Under the pieces are notes generated by a model. That model had not been told where the DNA came from. It ran no database searches and saw only the letters and a program-made list of their open reading frames with translations. The position numbers were made by a program, and so were the translations under genes. Below are positions 52,589 through 62,528 of a stretch of DNA of 64,000 nt, in pieces. The stretch is from an uncultured Clostridia bacterium. Its GTDB lineage: Bacteria > Bacillota > Clostridia > Oscillospirales > Acutalibacteraceae. The stretch's first letter is position 1; the number at the start of each line of letters is the position of its first letter. Location of the stretch: contig CANQUV010000005.1 of assembly GCA_947627135.1 (NCBI GenBank), positions 33,490 to 97,489 of the forward strand, given 5' to 3'.

Positions 52589-54808
52589 ATGAATGACTTT
52601 AGCAAGTATTATCGTGCATATATGTATATGCAGGAAATCTTAACACAAGATTTTACTCACAAATATTTAGAGCGTTGTATGGAGGATTCCGATAACGGAA
52701 AAGATATCCTCACAGGTAAAACCAATGAAAAAGTTATTGATATGGATTGGGTTATAGCATTTGAAGACGCCCTTCCATATATTCAAAACGCCATTGATGA
52801 ACAGCGCCGATTTATTAAGCAGGTAGAAAATGTTGTAAGAGTAGAAAAGGCAAAAAAAATTACAACAGATTCAGTAAAACACTTAGCACAGCATACAAAT
52901 TTTATAGCTAAAGTTGAGGGAGATAAGGTAACCCCAAATAAAATTTTAAATGTTGAAAGAGAAGAAAGTTTTGAGATTTACGAAAACAGATTTCTCTATA
53001 CTCTTATCAATAATGCATTAAGATTTGTAGATGATAAATATTCAAACCTTAAAAATGCACCTACCGATTCTTATAATGAAATAAAGATGAATAGACATCT
53101 TGTTTTGAATCAACAAATTGTAGATTTTAAAATTGATTACATAAATGAAAGTCATGAAACAGTTGCAGAAGATCTTGATGTAGTTGATGTTTCCACTTTA
53201 TCAGATTTTGACCGTATCAGAAGAATTAGACAGACGCTCAATGATTTTCTTGCAACACCTTTAATGAAAGCACTTGTAAAATGCACATTGGTACGTCCGC
53301 CTATTCAGCAAACAAACCTGCTTAAGAAAAATCCTAATTTTAAAAAAGCAGTAGATTTGTGGAATTTCCTTGAAAGCTATAAAAAAGCAGGATTTGAAAT
53401 TGTTGGTGAAGAGTACACAGGAGAAATGCCTGAAGATGTTCAAAAAGATATGTATTTGGCTATGGGTTTTGAACATTTTATGCTATCAATCAGTACAAAT
53501 TCTGGTTTAAGGCGTATGCTTCAGGAAAAATATGAAGAAGAAAATAAACGAATTGAAGAAGAAAATAAAAAGCCTGAAGAAGATTTAAGAAAAATTATAG
53601 AAGCACAGATAACCGCTCAATTCCAGGAAGAAATGAACGATTATTTGAACCAAATCAGAGATAGAGAAAAGAAAATTATAGAGCTTAATGCAGAAATCAA
53701 AAATTTAAAGTTAATTATAGACCAGAGAGAGCAACAAATTCAGGTTTTAAAAGGTCAGGTATCAGCATTAAGAGATCAGGTTGAAAAACTTGAAGATGAG
53801 TTAAAGAAAACAAAACTCAAGCTGGTTGAAGCAGAGAATAAAATTAAAGAGCAGGAAGAGCTTATTGAACAGCAAAAAGCTGAAATTGAAAAGCTCAATG
53901 CAGAAATTGAAGCTAAAAATCTTATTATTGCTAATCTTGAAGCTAAAAATCTTGAACTTGAAAATCAGGTTGCAGCGCTTACAGAAGAAAATAACAGCTT
54001 AAAGGCAAAAATCAAGGAGTATGAAGCTGAGATTGAAAGCCTTAAAAAGCAGGTGTCAGATTTAACTCAAAAGGTAAAAGAGTGCGAGGAAAAAATATCA
54101 GCACTTGAAACTAAAGTATCTGAGCAAGAGGTTACAATACAGACGCAAACAGCAACAATTTCAAGTTTGGAGAATAAAAATACAGAACTTGAAAGCAACC
54201 TAAACGCTGAAATTGAACAGCATAAACAAGATGTAGCAAACCAAAAAGCTGATTATGAAAATCAGCTTGCAATTCAAAAAAATGATTATGAAACACAAAT
54301 TACCAATCACATAAATTCTTATGAAACAAAGCTTAAAGATGCAGAAAAAGCCCATAATGAGGTTGTAATTTCTTTGAAGGAAGCAAACACAAAAGAGCTT
54401 GAATCAGTTAAGCAATCTTGTGAAGAAAAAATCTTTAATAATAAAAAGGATTTTGAGGCAAAACTTTTAGATTCTCAAATTGCTTTTGATAAAGAGAAAA
54501 AAGAAATCGAAAAAAATAATTCAAAGAAGCTTGAGTCACAGAGAAAGCTGTATGAAAGTAAAATCAATGCTGTTACAAAAGAGAAAGACAAAGCTTATTC
54601 AGTTGAAGAAAGAAAGTTTAAGTCAAAACTTGTAAAGCTTGAAAAACAGATGAATACAAATTACAATAATAAGATAAAAGAAATTAAAGCACAGGCAGCA
54701 AAAGAAGTTGCAGCAGCAAAGAAAAAAGCAAAAGAAGAAATAAAACTTGCAAAACAAAAAGCAAGGAAGAAAATGTTTACAGAAGAAGAACTTCAAAACA
54801 TTGACTGA
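52589..54808 (+). CDS. DUF2357-like protein with long coiled coil, partner of the AAA+ ATPase
   Basis: 739 residues. The first 310 or so are globular and contain VEREESFEIYENRFLYTLIN near residue 130, like the xENRF word of DUF2357 proteins that accompany McrB-type ATPases; this assignment rests on that motif and the neighbour. From about 320 to the end it is almost pure heptad coiled coil rich in Glu, Lys, Gln and Leu, ending in a Lys/Ala-rich basic tail. No membrane helix, no signal and no PD-(D/E)XK nuclease motif is visible. It would form a rod tens of nanometres long in the cytoplasm. GAAAGGTGAG precedes the ATG; 42 bases from the ATPase gene. Confidence 0.75.
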   Translation: MNDFSKYYRAYMYMQEILTQDFTHKYLERCMEDSDNGKDILTGKTNEKVIDMDWVIAFEDALPYIQNAIDEQRRFIKQVENVVRVEKAKKITTDSVKHLAQHTNFIAKVEGDKVTPNKILNVEREESFEIYENRFLYTLINNALRFVDDKYSNLKNAPTDSYNEIKMNRHLVLNQQIVDFKIDYINESHETVAEDLDVVDVSTLSDFDRIRRIRQTLNDFLATPLMKALVKCTLVRPPIQQTNLLKKNPNFKKAVDLWNFLESYKKAGFEIVGEEYTGEMPEDVQKDMYLAMGFEHFMLSISTNSGLRRMLQEKYEEENKRIEEENKKPEEDLRKIIEAQITAQFQEEMNDYLNQIRDREKKIIELNAEIKNLKLIIDQREQQIQVLKGQVSALRDQVEKLEDELKKTKLKLVEAENKIKEQEELIEQQKAEIEKLNAEIEAKNLIIANLEAKNLELENQVAALTEENNSLKAKIKEYEAEIESLKKQVSDLTQKVKECEEKISALETKVSEQEVTIQTQTATISSLENKNTELESNLNAEIEQHKQDVANQKADYENQLAIQKNDYETQITNHINSYETKLKDAEKAHNEVVISLKEANTKELESVKQSCEEKIFNNKKDFEAKLLDSQIAFDKEKKEIEKNNSKKLESQRKLYESKINAVTKEKDKAYSVEERKFKSKLVKLEKQMNTNYNNKIKEIKAQAAKEVAAAKKKAKEEIKLAKQKARKKMFTEEELQNID

Positions 54809-54843
54809 TTAACTGCTGATAAATACAGAAAGGAGTATTAAGA

Positions 54844-56742
54844 GTGAAAAAAACAAAATCAACACTTTTCAGAAACTTAATACTTACTTTGGTATTATTG
54901 GTTACAATTTTTTTAGTAGTACTTGCATGGTTTTCAAGCGTGAAAAAAGCAACTGCAAGCGGACTGAATGTAAAATCTGCAACATCAATGGGATTAGAAG
55001 TTTCCTTTGACGATATAAATTATAGCTACAATATTTCCGATCCATTAGAAAAACAATTTCCCTTAATTTCCTCAGGAGACGGTCAAAATTTCTTTATACC
55101 CTTGCTCAATCGTTCAACTGGAGAACCAATTCTTTCGTCTTCGGATGGTAAATACCAATCTAAACGAGCAGCAGAGGCAAATCAAGATTATTATGAAACT
55201 GATTTATGGTTTAGAAGTAACGAAAAACTGGATATTAATTTAAGAAACGACAGTAAAATATCTCCTAAGGACATTAATGATAATGAAAGAAAAAGTACAT
55301 TTGGAAATTTTTCAGAAGATTATATAGCCGGAGCAGCAAGAGTAGCATTTTTTAATGTTGATGCAAACGGAGATGAAACACTCAATAATATTTGGATCCC
55401 GAATAAAAACTATGAACTATCAAATCAAAGCAACTTTTCTCCAATAGAGATATATACTGATGGTGGAGGAGAACTCAGTTCTGATCCTGACGATACATTT
55501 GGTTTAAATGATACTTCAAAATATGAAAAAGCTAATTTATGGATTTGGGAAGGTCATGCTGTAAAAAATAATAGCGAAATTAATAAACTCAAAGATCCAA
55601 GGCAAATTTATTTAAATAAAGCAGATGGTATTTATTATGGTGCAATTGATGTAGAATCTAGTTTAGAGTTAGACCATTATATAAATATAACAAATTCAAA
55701 TAAATATGAAAATAAAGATACTGAATTAATAGGAAGCAAAAGTGATGAAAAAAGTTTAAGTAATTATGAATTCAATAATGTAACTTATAATTATATTGGT
55801 GCCTATTTGGATGAACATAGATATAATATTACTGTAAATAATAATGATAGTGTACAATGGGGTAAATTAAATGTTGATGCAGACCCACATAAAGAGTTAT
55901 TTTTTAATTCAATAGATAGATTTCAAATTTTATTTTCTTATAATAACAATACAAATAAATTTATGGTTATAGATTTTGTATTCTATAATAGTAAAAGCGG
56001 CGAAGTTGGCGGAGGTACCGGTGGTTTCGGTGGAGATAACAAATATTATAAGCTTGAAACTAATAAGTCAGTTGTTTTAACAGGTACAAATGATACTGGA
56101 TTATATGCACTTTCCGCAGCATCAAATAATGTTTCAGCAAAAAGGATTTCATCTGAAATAGTTGATAGTTTACCTTATGTAGACAGCCAGTATTTATTCA
56201 GTGTTGAAGCAGGTTCTTCTGAAGGTTTGTATAAGTTAAAATCAACTGCCGAACAAAAATATTTGAGTGTGAGTAGTGAAGGTAAAATTTCACTTTCAGA
56301 AACCCCATCAGTATTTTCAGTTGTTGTGGGAAGCGATTCAAAAGGTAATGATGTACCTGTTTTAAAATGTAATAGCTTTTATATAATATTTAATGGTACT
56401 GATTTTACGACATCAGCAGAACTTATTTCTGCAACAAATATATACCAGGGTAATTCATTCAGCTTCACAGATAATGGAAATGCAGAATCAAATTATACAT
56501 ATATTACGTCTGATTTATCATCACCGACTCCCCTTGCTGCCGGTAAATACTTCACAGATATTTCTGATGCACCAACTATTGCGTCATTAAGCGAAATTGA
56601 TCAAAGCGGCTACTATAAGGCACATATAAAAGTGCGAATATGGGTAGAAGGAACAGATAGAGAAGCAAAAACACCTCTTGCAGGCGGAATATTTAAAAAT
56701 CTGCTAGTGTTTGAGGGACAAAAAACAGAAGAAAAAACATAA
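54844..56742 (+). CDS. SipW-dependent-type exported protein 3 with possible beta-trefoil insert
   Basis: 632 residues with a GTG start after AAAGGAG. Signal: LFRNLILTLVLLVTIFLVVLAWFSS. A beta-rich part follows, including DLWFRSNEKLDINLRND and AGAARVAFFNVD, as in the next protein. A glycine linker (GGGTGGFGGD near 395) opens a section of about 160 residues with KYYKLETNKSVVLTG and EGLYKLKSTAEQKYLSVSSE, which looks like a fascin/ricin-type beta-trefoil; low certainty. The chain returns to HIKVRIWVEGTDREAKTPL near 600. So it appears to be the common fibre-like domain with an inserted lectin-like domain. Confidence 0.7.
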   Translation: MKKTKSTLFRNLILTLVLLVTIFLVVLAWFSSVKKATASGLNVKSATSMGLEVSFDDINYSYNISDPLEKQFPLISSGDGQNFFIPLLNRSTGEPILSSSDGKYQSKRAAEANQDYYETDLWFRSNEKLDINLRNDSKISPKDINDNERKSTFGNFSEDYIAGAARVAFFNVDANGDETLNNIWIPNKNYELSNQSNFSPIEIYTDGGGELSSDPDDTFGLNDTSKYEKANLWIWEGHAVKNNSEINKLKDPRQIYLNKADGIYYGAIDVESSLELDHYINITNSNKYENKDTELIGSKSDEKSLSNYEFNNVTYNYIGAYLDEHRYNITVNNNDSVQWGKLNVDADPHKELFFNSIDRFQILFSYNNNTNKFMVIDFVFYNSKSGEVGGGTGGFGGDNKYYKLETNKSVVLTGTNDTGLYALSAASNNVSAKRISSEIVDSLPYVDSQYLFSVEAGSSEGLYKLKSTAEQKYLSVSSEGKISLSETPSVFSVVVGSDSKGNDVPVLKCNSFYIIFNGTDFTTSAELISATNIYQGNSFSFTDNGNAESNYTYITSDLSSPTPLAAGKYFTDISDAPTIASLSEIDQSGYYKAHIKVRIWVEGTDREAKTPLAGGIFKNLLVFEGQKTEEKT

Positions 56743-56754
56743 GGAGGAAATAAA

Positions 56755-57690
56755 ATGCAAACCGGTAAAAAGAAAAAACTAATAATTGCAAATTCAATCC
56801 TCTTGTTGTTTTTGATGATAGGTTTTGTATTTGCATGGTTTGCTTCAAATTATAGCAACGAAGTAGATTCCAATCAAATAGAAGTAATGGCAGATAACAG
56901 TCTTCAATTATCGCTTACGGGAAATGAAAATGATTGGAAGTCTAATGTTAATTTAACAACAGATAATTACTCAAGTGATTGGTTTAATACAATAAAATTC
57001 ACAGATATCACGGGTTCAGGAGACGGTAATTTTTTAAGACCTGCACTTATGCAGGGAGATAATATGGCTTATGTAAATCCTGCTGAAGAGTGGTCTACAC
57101 CTATTAAAAACGAAATAGACGGTGATTATGTCAGCTTTACTTTATATATGCGTTCAAAGGATCCACTTAAAGTAAAATTAGGAGACGGCTCCTATGTTAA
57201 ACCGGCAGATGAAAGTTTAAAAGGATCAGGTGTTATAAATCCCAGCGGAGGAACAGGAGCATATAAGTATTCTAAAGATATTGTAGTGGGTGCATTAAGA
57301 GTTAGTGTAAAAAAACCTGATAACAGCTTTTTCACTTGGATTCCACGCCCTGATATTTATGTTAACCCAGATGAAACAGGACAAATTACATTTAATAATA
57401 TTAATTTAAACCAAGTTTCAGGTCCATCATTTACTCATAATTATTATCCTGCAAGACAAGAATCTCCAGTACAGCTTGACCCTGATCAAACCGTAACAGG
57501 CAATATTACAGAAAAGAATGAACAAATATTGGTTACATTAAACGGACAAAAAGATTCAAATGGATATTATACAAATCAAGTTGATATTAACATTTGGCTT
57601 GAAGGAACAGATAATGAAGCACGCCGAGCATTTGTAGGCGGAAAATTCAATGTATATTTAAATATAATATCAGAAGATACTACTGAATAA
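56755..57690 (+). CDS. SipW-dependent-type exported protein 4
   Basis: 311 residues, ATG after AAGGAGG. Signal: LIIANSILLLFLMIGFVFAWFASN. The mature part has FTLYMRSKDPLKVKLGDGSY, VGALRVSVKKPDNSFFTWIP and, near 278, DINIWLEGTDNEARRAFVGG then FNVYLNI. It is the plainest form of the domain shared with proteins 3, 5 and 6, without inserts, and may be a minor subunit or adaptor. Ribosome site and 12-base spacing show it is in the operon. Confidence 0.7.
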   Translation: MQTGKKKKLIIANSILLLFLMIGFVFAWFASNYSNEVDSNQIEVMADNSLQLSLTGNENDWKSNVNLTTDNYSSDWFNTIKFTDITGSGDGNFLRPALMQGDNMAYVNPAEEWSTPIKNEIDGDYVSFTLYMRSKDPLKVKLGDGSYVKPADESLKGSGVINPSGGTGAYKYSKDIVVGALRVSVKKPDNSFFTWIPRPDIYVNPDETGQITFNNINLNQVSGPSFTHNYYPARQESPVQLDPDQTVTGNITEKNEQILVTLNGQKDSNGYYTNQVDINIWLEGTDNEARRAFVGGKFNVYLNIISEDTTE

Positions 57691-57722
57691 CTAGAATTAT
57701 ATAATATTAAGGAGGTGTTATA

Positions 57723-59636
57723 ATGGAAAAAGAAAAAATAAAGTTATTTTGTAATCAAAATAAAAAAATATTAATTTCCATTGTAGCACTTCTCGAAGCA
57801 ATAATGGTTATTTGTGTTGCAACTTTTTCCTGGATAGAAGGAACAAAGGACGGCACAGTAAGAGAAAATGAAGATTCAATTGTTTCTGCCGGAGCAGGCC
57901 TTATGTTTGAAGACATAGAAGGTAATGCTATAAGTAAAATAAAATTGCCTTCAATCAATTTAGAAGACTGTTCAAGTGTTGACGGCAGAAATTTTTTCTT
58001 TCCCACAACAGAAAGTGAAGGTACTGCTACAAATAAATATGTATTCAGAGCAGGAACAGATGCAGATAAAAACACAAAATATATAAGTACGGATTTTACT
58101 GTTGAATCACTTGCAACATCAAAAATTTTTATAGATATAAATTCAAGTGTAAGATGCGCCGATGAAAATCAAGGAATTTTAAATGCAATAAGAATATCCC
58201 TAAATTTTAATGACGGCAGTGAACCGATAGTTTTTTGTCCCGGACTAATTTCCGGTGAATATCATGAGATTAATAATGCAGTGTTAAGTATTAATACTTC
58301 AGGAACTGCAACTACTACACAAACAGATCCTCATGCTTTCAATGAATATTATTATAGTACAGATAATCCTGTAGCAACTGTTAATGCAGGAGAAACAAAA
58401 CGAGTAACATTTTCAATGTGGCTTGAAGGAACAGATAATAACTGTTTAATAAGTAATATACCATCAAATAGTATAAATGTAAATTTGGTACTTTCGACAA
58501 CAGAAAACCGTTCAAAAACCATTAAATTTATTGATTACTCTCCAAATAGTTGGATTAAAAATAAAGCAGACAACGGTAAGGAAGTTAATATGTATGCTAT
58601 TGATAAGTCCACAATAATAAACGGTAATTTCAGATCAGGTGCACGTTATTATATGGAGCGTCAGAGTGATGGCATTACATATATAGGAAGCCTTCCTGAA
58701 GAAGTAGATGATGTAATGTTTGCCCGATTTGATCCGAATAATAGTAATATTGATTATAATACTTGGGCTGAAAACGAATCAATGAGTACATGCGATTTAG
58801 ATGAAAAAACATATTACGCAATCGGACGAGGTAAAGATGTTGATAAAGTAAACTATGGTTACTGGGTTAAATCATCTTGCACAGGTGTTGTTGATTTGTA
58901 TCTGACCGAAGCTAATAAGGGAGAAATATATTTTACAAATACAAATAATTGGAATGATGTAAAAGCATATTTCTATAAAGGTAATAGTGATGCTGATGGA
59001 TCGTGGCCGGGTCGTTCGATGATAAAAACCACCGATGAAGATGAAAGTTATTCTGCTAACAATTACAAAATTGGTATTCCGTCAAATGCTGATGGGGTTA
59101 TATTTAACGGTGCAGGCGGTCAGACTGTTGATATACCTTTAAATAATAATAAGGATAAAGGATACTATTTAACAGGTTCAAAGACTGGTGATAAATATAA
59201 TGTATCGGCGTGGAGTGATTCTACCCGTAGCAGTGGTGTATTCAGTAATTATGTCGACTCAGGTAACATCACAGCACCAAATCTATATTACCAAAGCAGT
59301 ATATACGGAGATCAAATATATAATGTAGGAATTATTGCTAATTCAAAAGGATTATTTGATCCTCGAACTACATCCAGCTTTAACAAAGATACTAACTTCG
59401 GATTAGCTATGGAATATGCAGGAGATAATGATCAAGGTCAACATGTGTATCATTTGATAATTCCTGCAGACGCTACCAATATTAGATTTAACGGTTATGG
59501 TAACAGTTGGGTAGCTTCTACCGGTTCGCTTGTAACTAATAAAAATAGTGGCGTACTGAAAAAAGGTTATTGGTACACAAGTTCTAATAACAATGATACT
59601 TGGACACCTGATAACAGTTGGCCCAAAAATAATTGA
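57723..59636 (+). CDS. SipW-dependent-type exported protein 5 with CBM26-like starch-binding module
   Basis: 637 residues, ATG after AAGGAGGTGTT. Signal: ILISIVALLEAIMVICVATFSWIEG, with W-I in place of W-F. Residues to about 255 form the common domain, ending in FSMWLEGTDNNCLISN. Then come beta-sandwich modules. The one near 400-480 reads GEIYFTNTNNWNDVKAYFY, GSWPGRSMIKT and GVIFNGAGGQTVDI, the CBM26 pattern of starch-binding amylase modules with the aromatic and WPG residues. A second, similar module runs from about 515 to the end (NLYYQSSIYGDQIYNVG, NIRFNGYGNSW). Likely a starch-binding adhesin at a fibre tip or surface. Confidence 0.75.
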   Translation: MEKEKIKLFCNQNKKILISIVALLEAIMVICVATFSWIEGTKDGTVRENEDSIVSAGAGLMFEDIEGNAISKIKLPSINLEDCSSVDGRNFFFPTTESEGTATNKYVFRAGTDADKNTKYISTDFTVESLATSKIFIDINSSVRCADENQGILNAIRISLNFNDGSEPIVFCPGLISGEYHEINNAVLSINTSGTATTTQTDPHAFNEYYYSTDNPVATVNAGETKRVTFSMWLEGTDNNCLISNIPSNSINVNLVLSTTENRSKTIKFIDYSPNSWIKNKADNGKEVNMYAIDKSTIINGNFRSGARYYMERQSDGITYIGSLPEEVDDVMFARFDPNNSNIDYNTWAENESMSTCDLDEKTYYAIGRGKDVDKVNYGYWVKSSCTGVVDLYLTEANKGEIYFTNTNNWNDVKAYFYKGNSDADGSWPGRSMIKTTDEDESYSANNYKIGIPSNADGVIFNGAGGQTVDIPLNNNKDKGYYLTGSKTGDKYNVSAWSDSTRSSGVFSNYVDSGNITAPNLYYQSSIYGDQIYNVGIIANSKGLFDPRTTSSFNKDTNFGLAMEYAGDNDQGQHVYHLIIPADATNIRFNGYGNSWVASTGSLVTNKNSGVLKKGYWYTSSNNNDTWTPDNSWPKNN

Positions 59637-59669
59637 TAAAAAAGTAATTTATTTAAAGGAGGTGCTAAA

Positions 59670-62513
59670 ATGAAAAGATTTAATGATTTTAAAAAAAGTA
59701 AATTTAATCTCAGACTTTCATTTATAGCACTCACCTTACTTTTTATTTCATTAATTACAATGACATACTGTTGGATAGAAGGTTCAACGCAGATAAAAAT
59801 ATTAAATGAAGGAACAGATATTTTAGTTAAGAGCACTTCAAATCAAAGTAAAGTTAAATTAGATGAAAATTATACTACAAATTCAATTGACCTTTCAAAT
59901 TATATTGATAATGTAAACAATCTTTATTTTGCACCTGCACAAATGACAAATAGTAAGATACAGATTAAAGATGGAAATAGTTTTAGAGCAGCAACAACTA
60001 ACGATATAGGAAACAACTATATAGAATTTGATGTAAAAATTAAAGTTAATAAAGAGCATAAATTCAGATTTTCCGATACAAGCGAAATAACTGTAGGAGG
60101 AAATAAAGTTAATCCTATCAGAGTGGCATTAAAGCTTGATAATACACCGATTACAAGGGTATATTCTTCAGAACTAAAATACACAGAAGACAGTAATGAT
60201 GAAACAAATAGAGATGCTTTTTTAATATCCGATAATAATGAACATAATTTAAAGGTCATTATTTGGTATGATGACGCTGTGTCAAAAAGCACAGGTTTTA
60301 ACGGCGAAGGTCAAACTGTAAACTTTAATTTTGAACTTGAGGCAATAAGTAATTGCGTAGCTCTTGAATTTGTTGATAGAACAACTTCAGAAACTGCAAA
60401 TAATCTTATCGATGGAAAAACTATGAAAGTAGCCGTAGCTGGTAATGTATATTCTATGACCAGACAAAATAATCATTCATATAAAACTGAAGAAGAAATT
60501 CCTATCACACCATTAACAAAAGCTGGAGCAGAATTTCGTTGTTATGACGGCAGTGCATTAGTATCAAAGTGGTCAGCTCCGGCAACAAATATCAATAGAA
60601 AAACTTATACTGCATACGGTGATTTAATTGATTCAGGTGGTCAAGGTACATGGGATGATGTAGTTCAGGTTAAATTTATAGATAATACAGTAGATAAATC
60701 CTTTAATAAATCCGGAAACCATGTAACTTTGTATAATGGTATTGACGGTACTAAGTCTTATAATATGTACCATAATACAGCAAGTGATTTCTGGACAGGA
60801 TATGCACCAACAGAAACATTTACTTTAAATAAAACTCTTTGCTTTAATTCAAGAAACAGCAGTTCAACAAGTATAAGCTTTTGCGAAGCAGCAGCGAATT
60901 TTGCAGTTGCTCCGGCTAATCCTACATACAGTGTTTACGGCGATTCAGGTGACACAGGAGAATATAGCGATAAATCCTATGTAGGAAAATGGTGTGATAA
61001 TTTTGATTCCATCACTGTTAGATCTTATGATAATACGATTTCAGCATTAAGCGGTGATTTCTGGGTTTCATTTGATAGCTGGAAAACCAAATATAAAGCT
61101 GTAAAAAGTTCATCAGGTCATTGGTCATTTAATGTTCCAAACGATGAAAAAAATCCGTTAGATTTCCAAATCGGTACTTATGAATTTAACGGAGAAAACC
61201 GTACAAAAACAGAAAATGACTATATTTATACAATAGAATCAACTACAAAAGGCAGTTGGGAAGGCAGTGCACCTACAAGAAATGTTACTGTAAAAGATGC
61301 ACCGCATGCAAATGTTACAGTTACCTATAGAAATTCAAACGGTGGAAATGAATCAATCGCTGAAGGACAATCGGCACAAGTTCCTCAGGATACTGTTCTT
61401 ACACTTAATGCACAAACTGCAACAGGTATTTCTGCAAGTGCATTAAACGGACATAAGTTTACAAGATTTACAGTAAATACAACTAATTATAATCAAAATA
61501 ATGCACAGGTTACCGTAGGAAACGCTGATTTAACAATATCTACAACCACAACTCCGTATGATTTCTATATCGGCGGAAGCGGATTAAGTGAGTTTGCTGG
61601 CTGGGAAGATGGCAAACTAATGACTTATAATTCATCAACAAACTCAGTAAGCTATAAAGTTACAAATACAGCTTCAAGCGGAAATCTAATTAAAATTTCA
61701 GAAATTGGTTTTTCAAGCACATATAGAGATAATCAAACATATTCTGTAACGCTTAATAGCCCCAAGATTTCTCGTTCGGGAAGCGTAACATCAGTTATGC
61801 TTTCTTCTGCTACTGGAGAACTTAAGGATACTGCATTAGAGTTTAGTGCAACAGCAAATTCAACAATTACTGTAACATATAAACTTGATACAAATACAAT
61901 AACATTAGCAGGTACAGCACCGCAAACTAATACAGTTTACCTTAGAAACTCAGCAAATTGGTCAACGCCTAAAGTACACTATTGGAAAAATAACGGTGCA
62001 AACGGAACAAATTGGCCCGGAGTAAATATGACAAAAGTTTCCGGTGATATTTGGAAGTATGAGATTCCAACTGAATATAATAGAGTTCAGTTTAATCAGG
62101 GTACTAGTGATAATCAAAGTTCTGATTTAACAATATATAATAATTACATTTATGATAATAACACTAAAACTTGGTCATCATACGATCCAAATGCTAAAGT
62201 TATGTCAGATTATTATCTTAGAGGTACGCTGACAGATTGGGATCCTGGTAAACAAATGAGTTATCAAAGCGGAAGCAGTACGATAGTAGAAACTACTGTT
62301 ACTCTTACGGCTAATACTACTTATAAAATGAAAATTTATCACAATGGTACTTGGTACACAAATTCTACAACTGTAACTGGAAGTTGTTCTGGTTTAAGTT
62401 TTAACGATACTTCTGCTGGAGCAGGTGATTTTAATTTTAAGCCTACCTCATCAGGTACATATAATTTCAGTTTTAATACCTCAAGTAAAACTATAACTAT
62501 ACAAAAGCAATAA
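59670..62513 (+). CDS. SipW-dependent-type exported protein 6, large multi-module starch-binding adhesin
   Basis: 947 residues, ATG after AAAGGAGGTGC. Signal: LSFIALTLLFISLITMTYCWIEGS. The common domain ends with VIWYDDAVSKSTGF near 200, a weakened form of the motif. Several beta modules follow: VQVKFIDNTVDKSFN near 330, VTVTYRNSNGGNESIAEGQS near 550, and DFYIGGSGLSEFAGWEDGKL near 630. A clear CBM26-like unit near 754-830 has NTVYLRNSANWSTPKVHYW, TNWPGVNMTKVSGDIWKYEI and RVQFNQG. A final unit begins DYYLRGTLTDWDPGKQMSY, resembling starch-binding E-set/CBM48-type folds. No glycosidase, dockerin or LPXTG is visible. The largest adhesin-like protein of the locus. Confidence 0.75.
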   Translation: MKRFNDFKKSKFNLRLSFIALTLLFISLITMTYCWIEGSTQIKILNEGTDILVKSTSNQSKVKLDENYTTNSIDLSNYIDNVNNLYFAPAQMTNSKIQIKDGNSFRAATTNDIGNNYIEFDVKIKVNKEHKFRFSDTSEITVGGNKVNPIRVALKLDNTPITRVYSSELKYTEDSNDETNRDAFLISDNNEHNLKVIIWYDDAVSKSTGFNGEGQTVNFNFELEAISNCVALEFVDRTTSETANNLIDGKTMKVAVAGNVYSMTRQNNHSYKTEEEIPITPLTKAGAEFRCYDGSALVSKWSAPATNINRKTYTAYGDLIDSGGQGTWDDVVQVKFIDNTVDKSFNKSGNHVTLYNGIDGTKSYNMYHNTASDFWTGYAPTETFTLNKTLCFNSRNSSSTSISFCEAAANFAVAPANPTYSVYGDSGDTGEYSDKSYVGKWCDNFDSITVRSYDNTISALSGDFWVSFDSWKTKYKAVKSSSGHWSFNVPNDEKNPLDFQIGTYEFNGENRTKTENDYIYTIESTTKGSWEGSAPTRNVTVKDAPHANVTVTYRNSNGGNESIAEGQSAQVPQDTVLTLNAQTATGISASALNGHKFTRFTVNTTNYNQNNAQVTVGNADLTISTTTTPYDFYIGGSGLSEFAGWEDGKLMTYNSSTNSVSYKVTNTASSGNLIKISEIGFSSTYRDNQTYSVTLNSPKISRSGSVTSVMLSSATGELKDTALEFSATANSTITVTYKLDTNTITLAGTAPQTNTVYLRNSANWSTPKVHYWKNNGANGTNWPGVNMTKVSGDIWKYEIPTEYNRVQFNQGTSDNQSSDLTIYNNYIYDNNTKTWSSYDPNAKVMSDYYLRGTLTDWDPGKQMSYQSGSSTIVETTVTLTANTTYKMKIYHNGTWYTNSTTVTGSCSGLSFNDTSAGAGDFNFKPTSSGTYNFSFNTSSKTITIQKQ

Positions 62514-62528
62514 TAGGGAGGTGATACC

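Noticed and set aside
51011..54808. Reading the AAA+/DUF2357-like pair as an McrBC restriction system
   Set aside because: The ATPase has two membrane helices, the partner shows no nuclease residues, and the surrounding operon encodes exported proteins and signal peptidases.
56393..56590. Frame within exported protein 3 starting at 56393
   Set aside because: Out-of-frame shadow of the larger gene; no independent support.
57723..62513. Dockerin, cohesin or LPXTG sorting signals that would link the adhesins to an amylosome or sortase
   Set aside because: No calcium-loop duplications of dockerin type and no C-terminal LPXTG-helix-basic tail can be seen in either protein.
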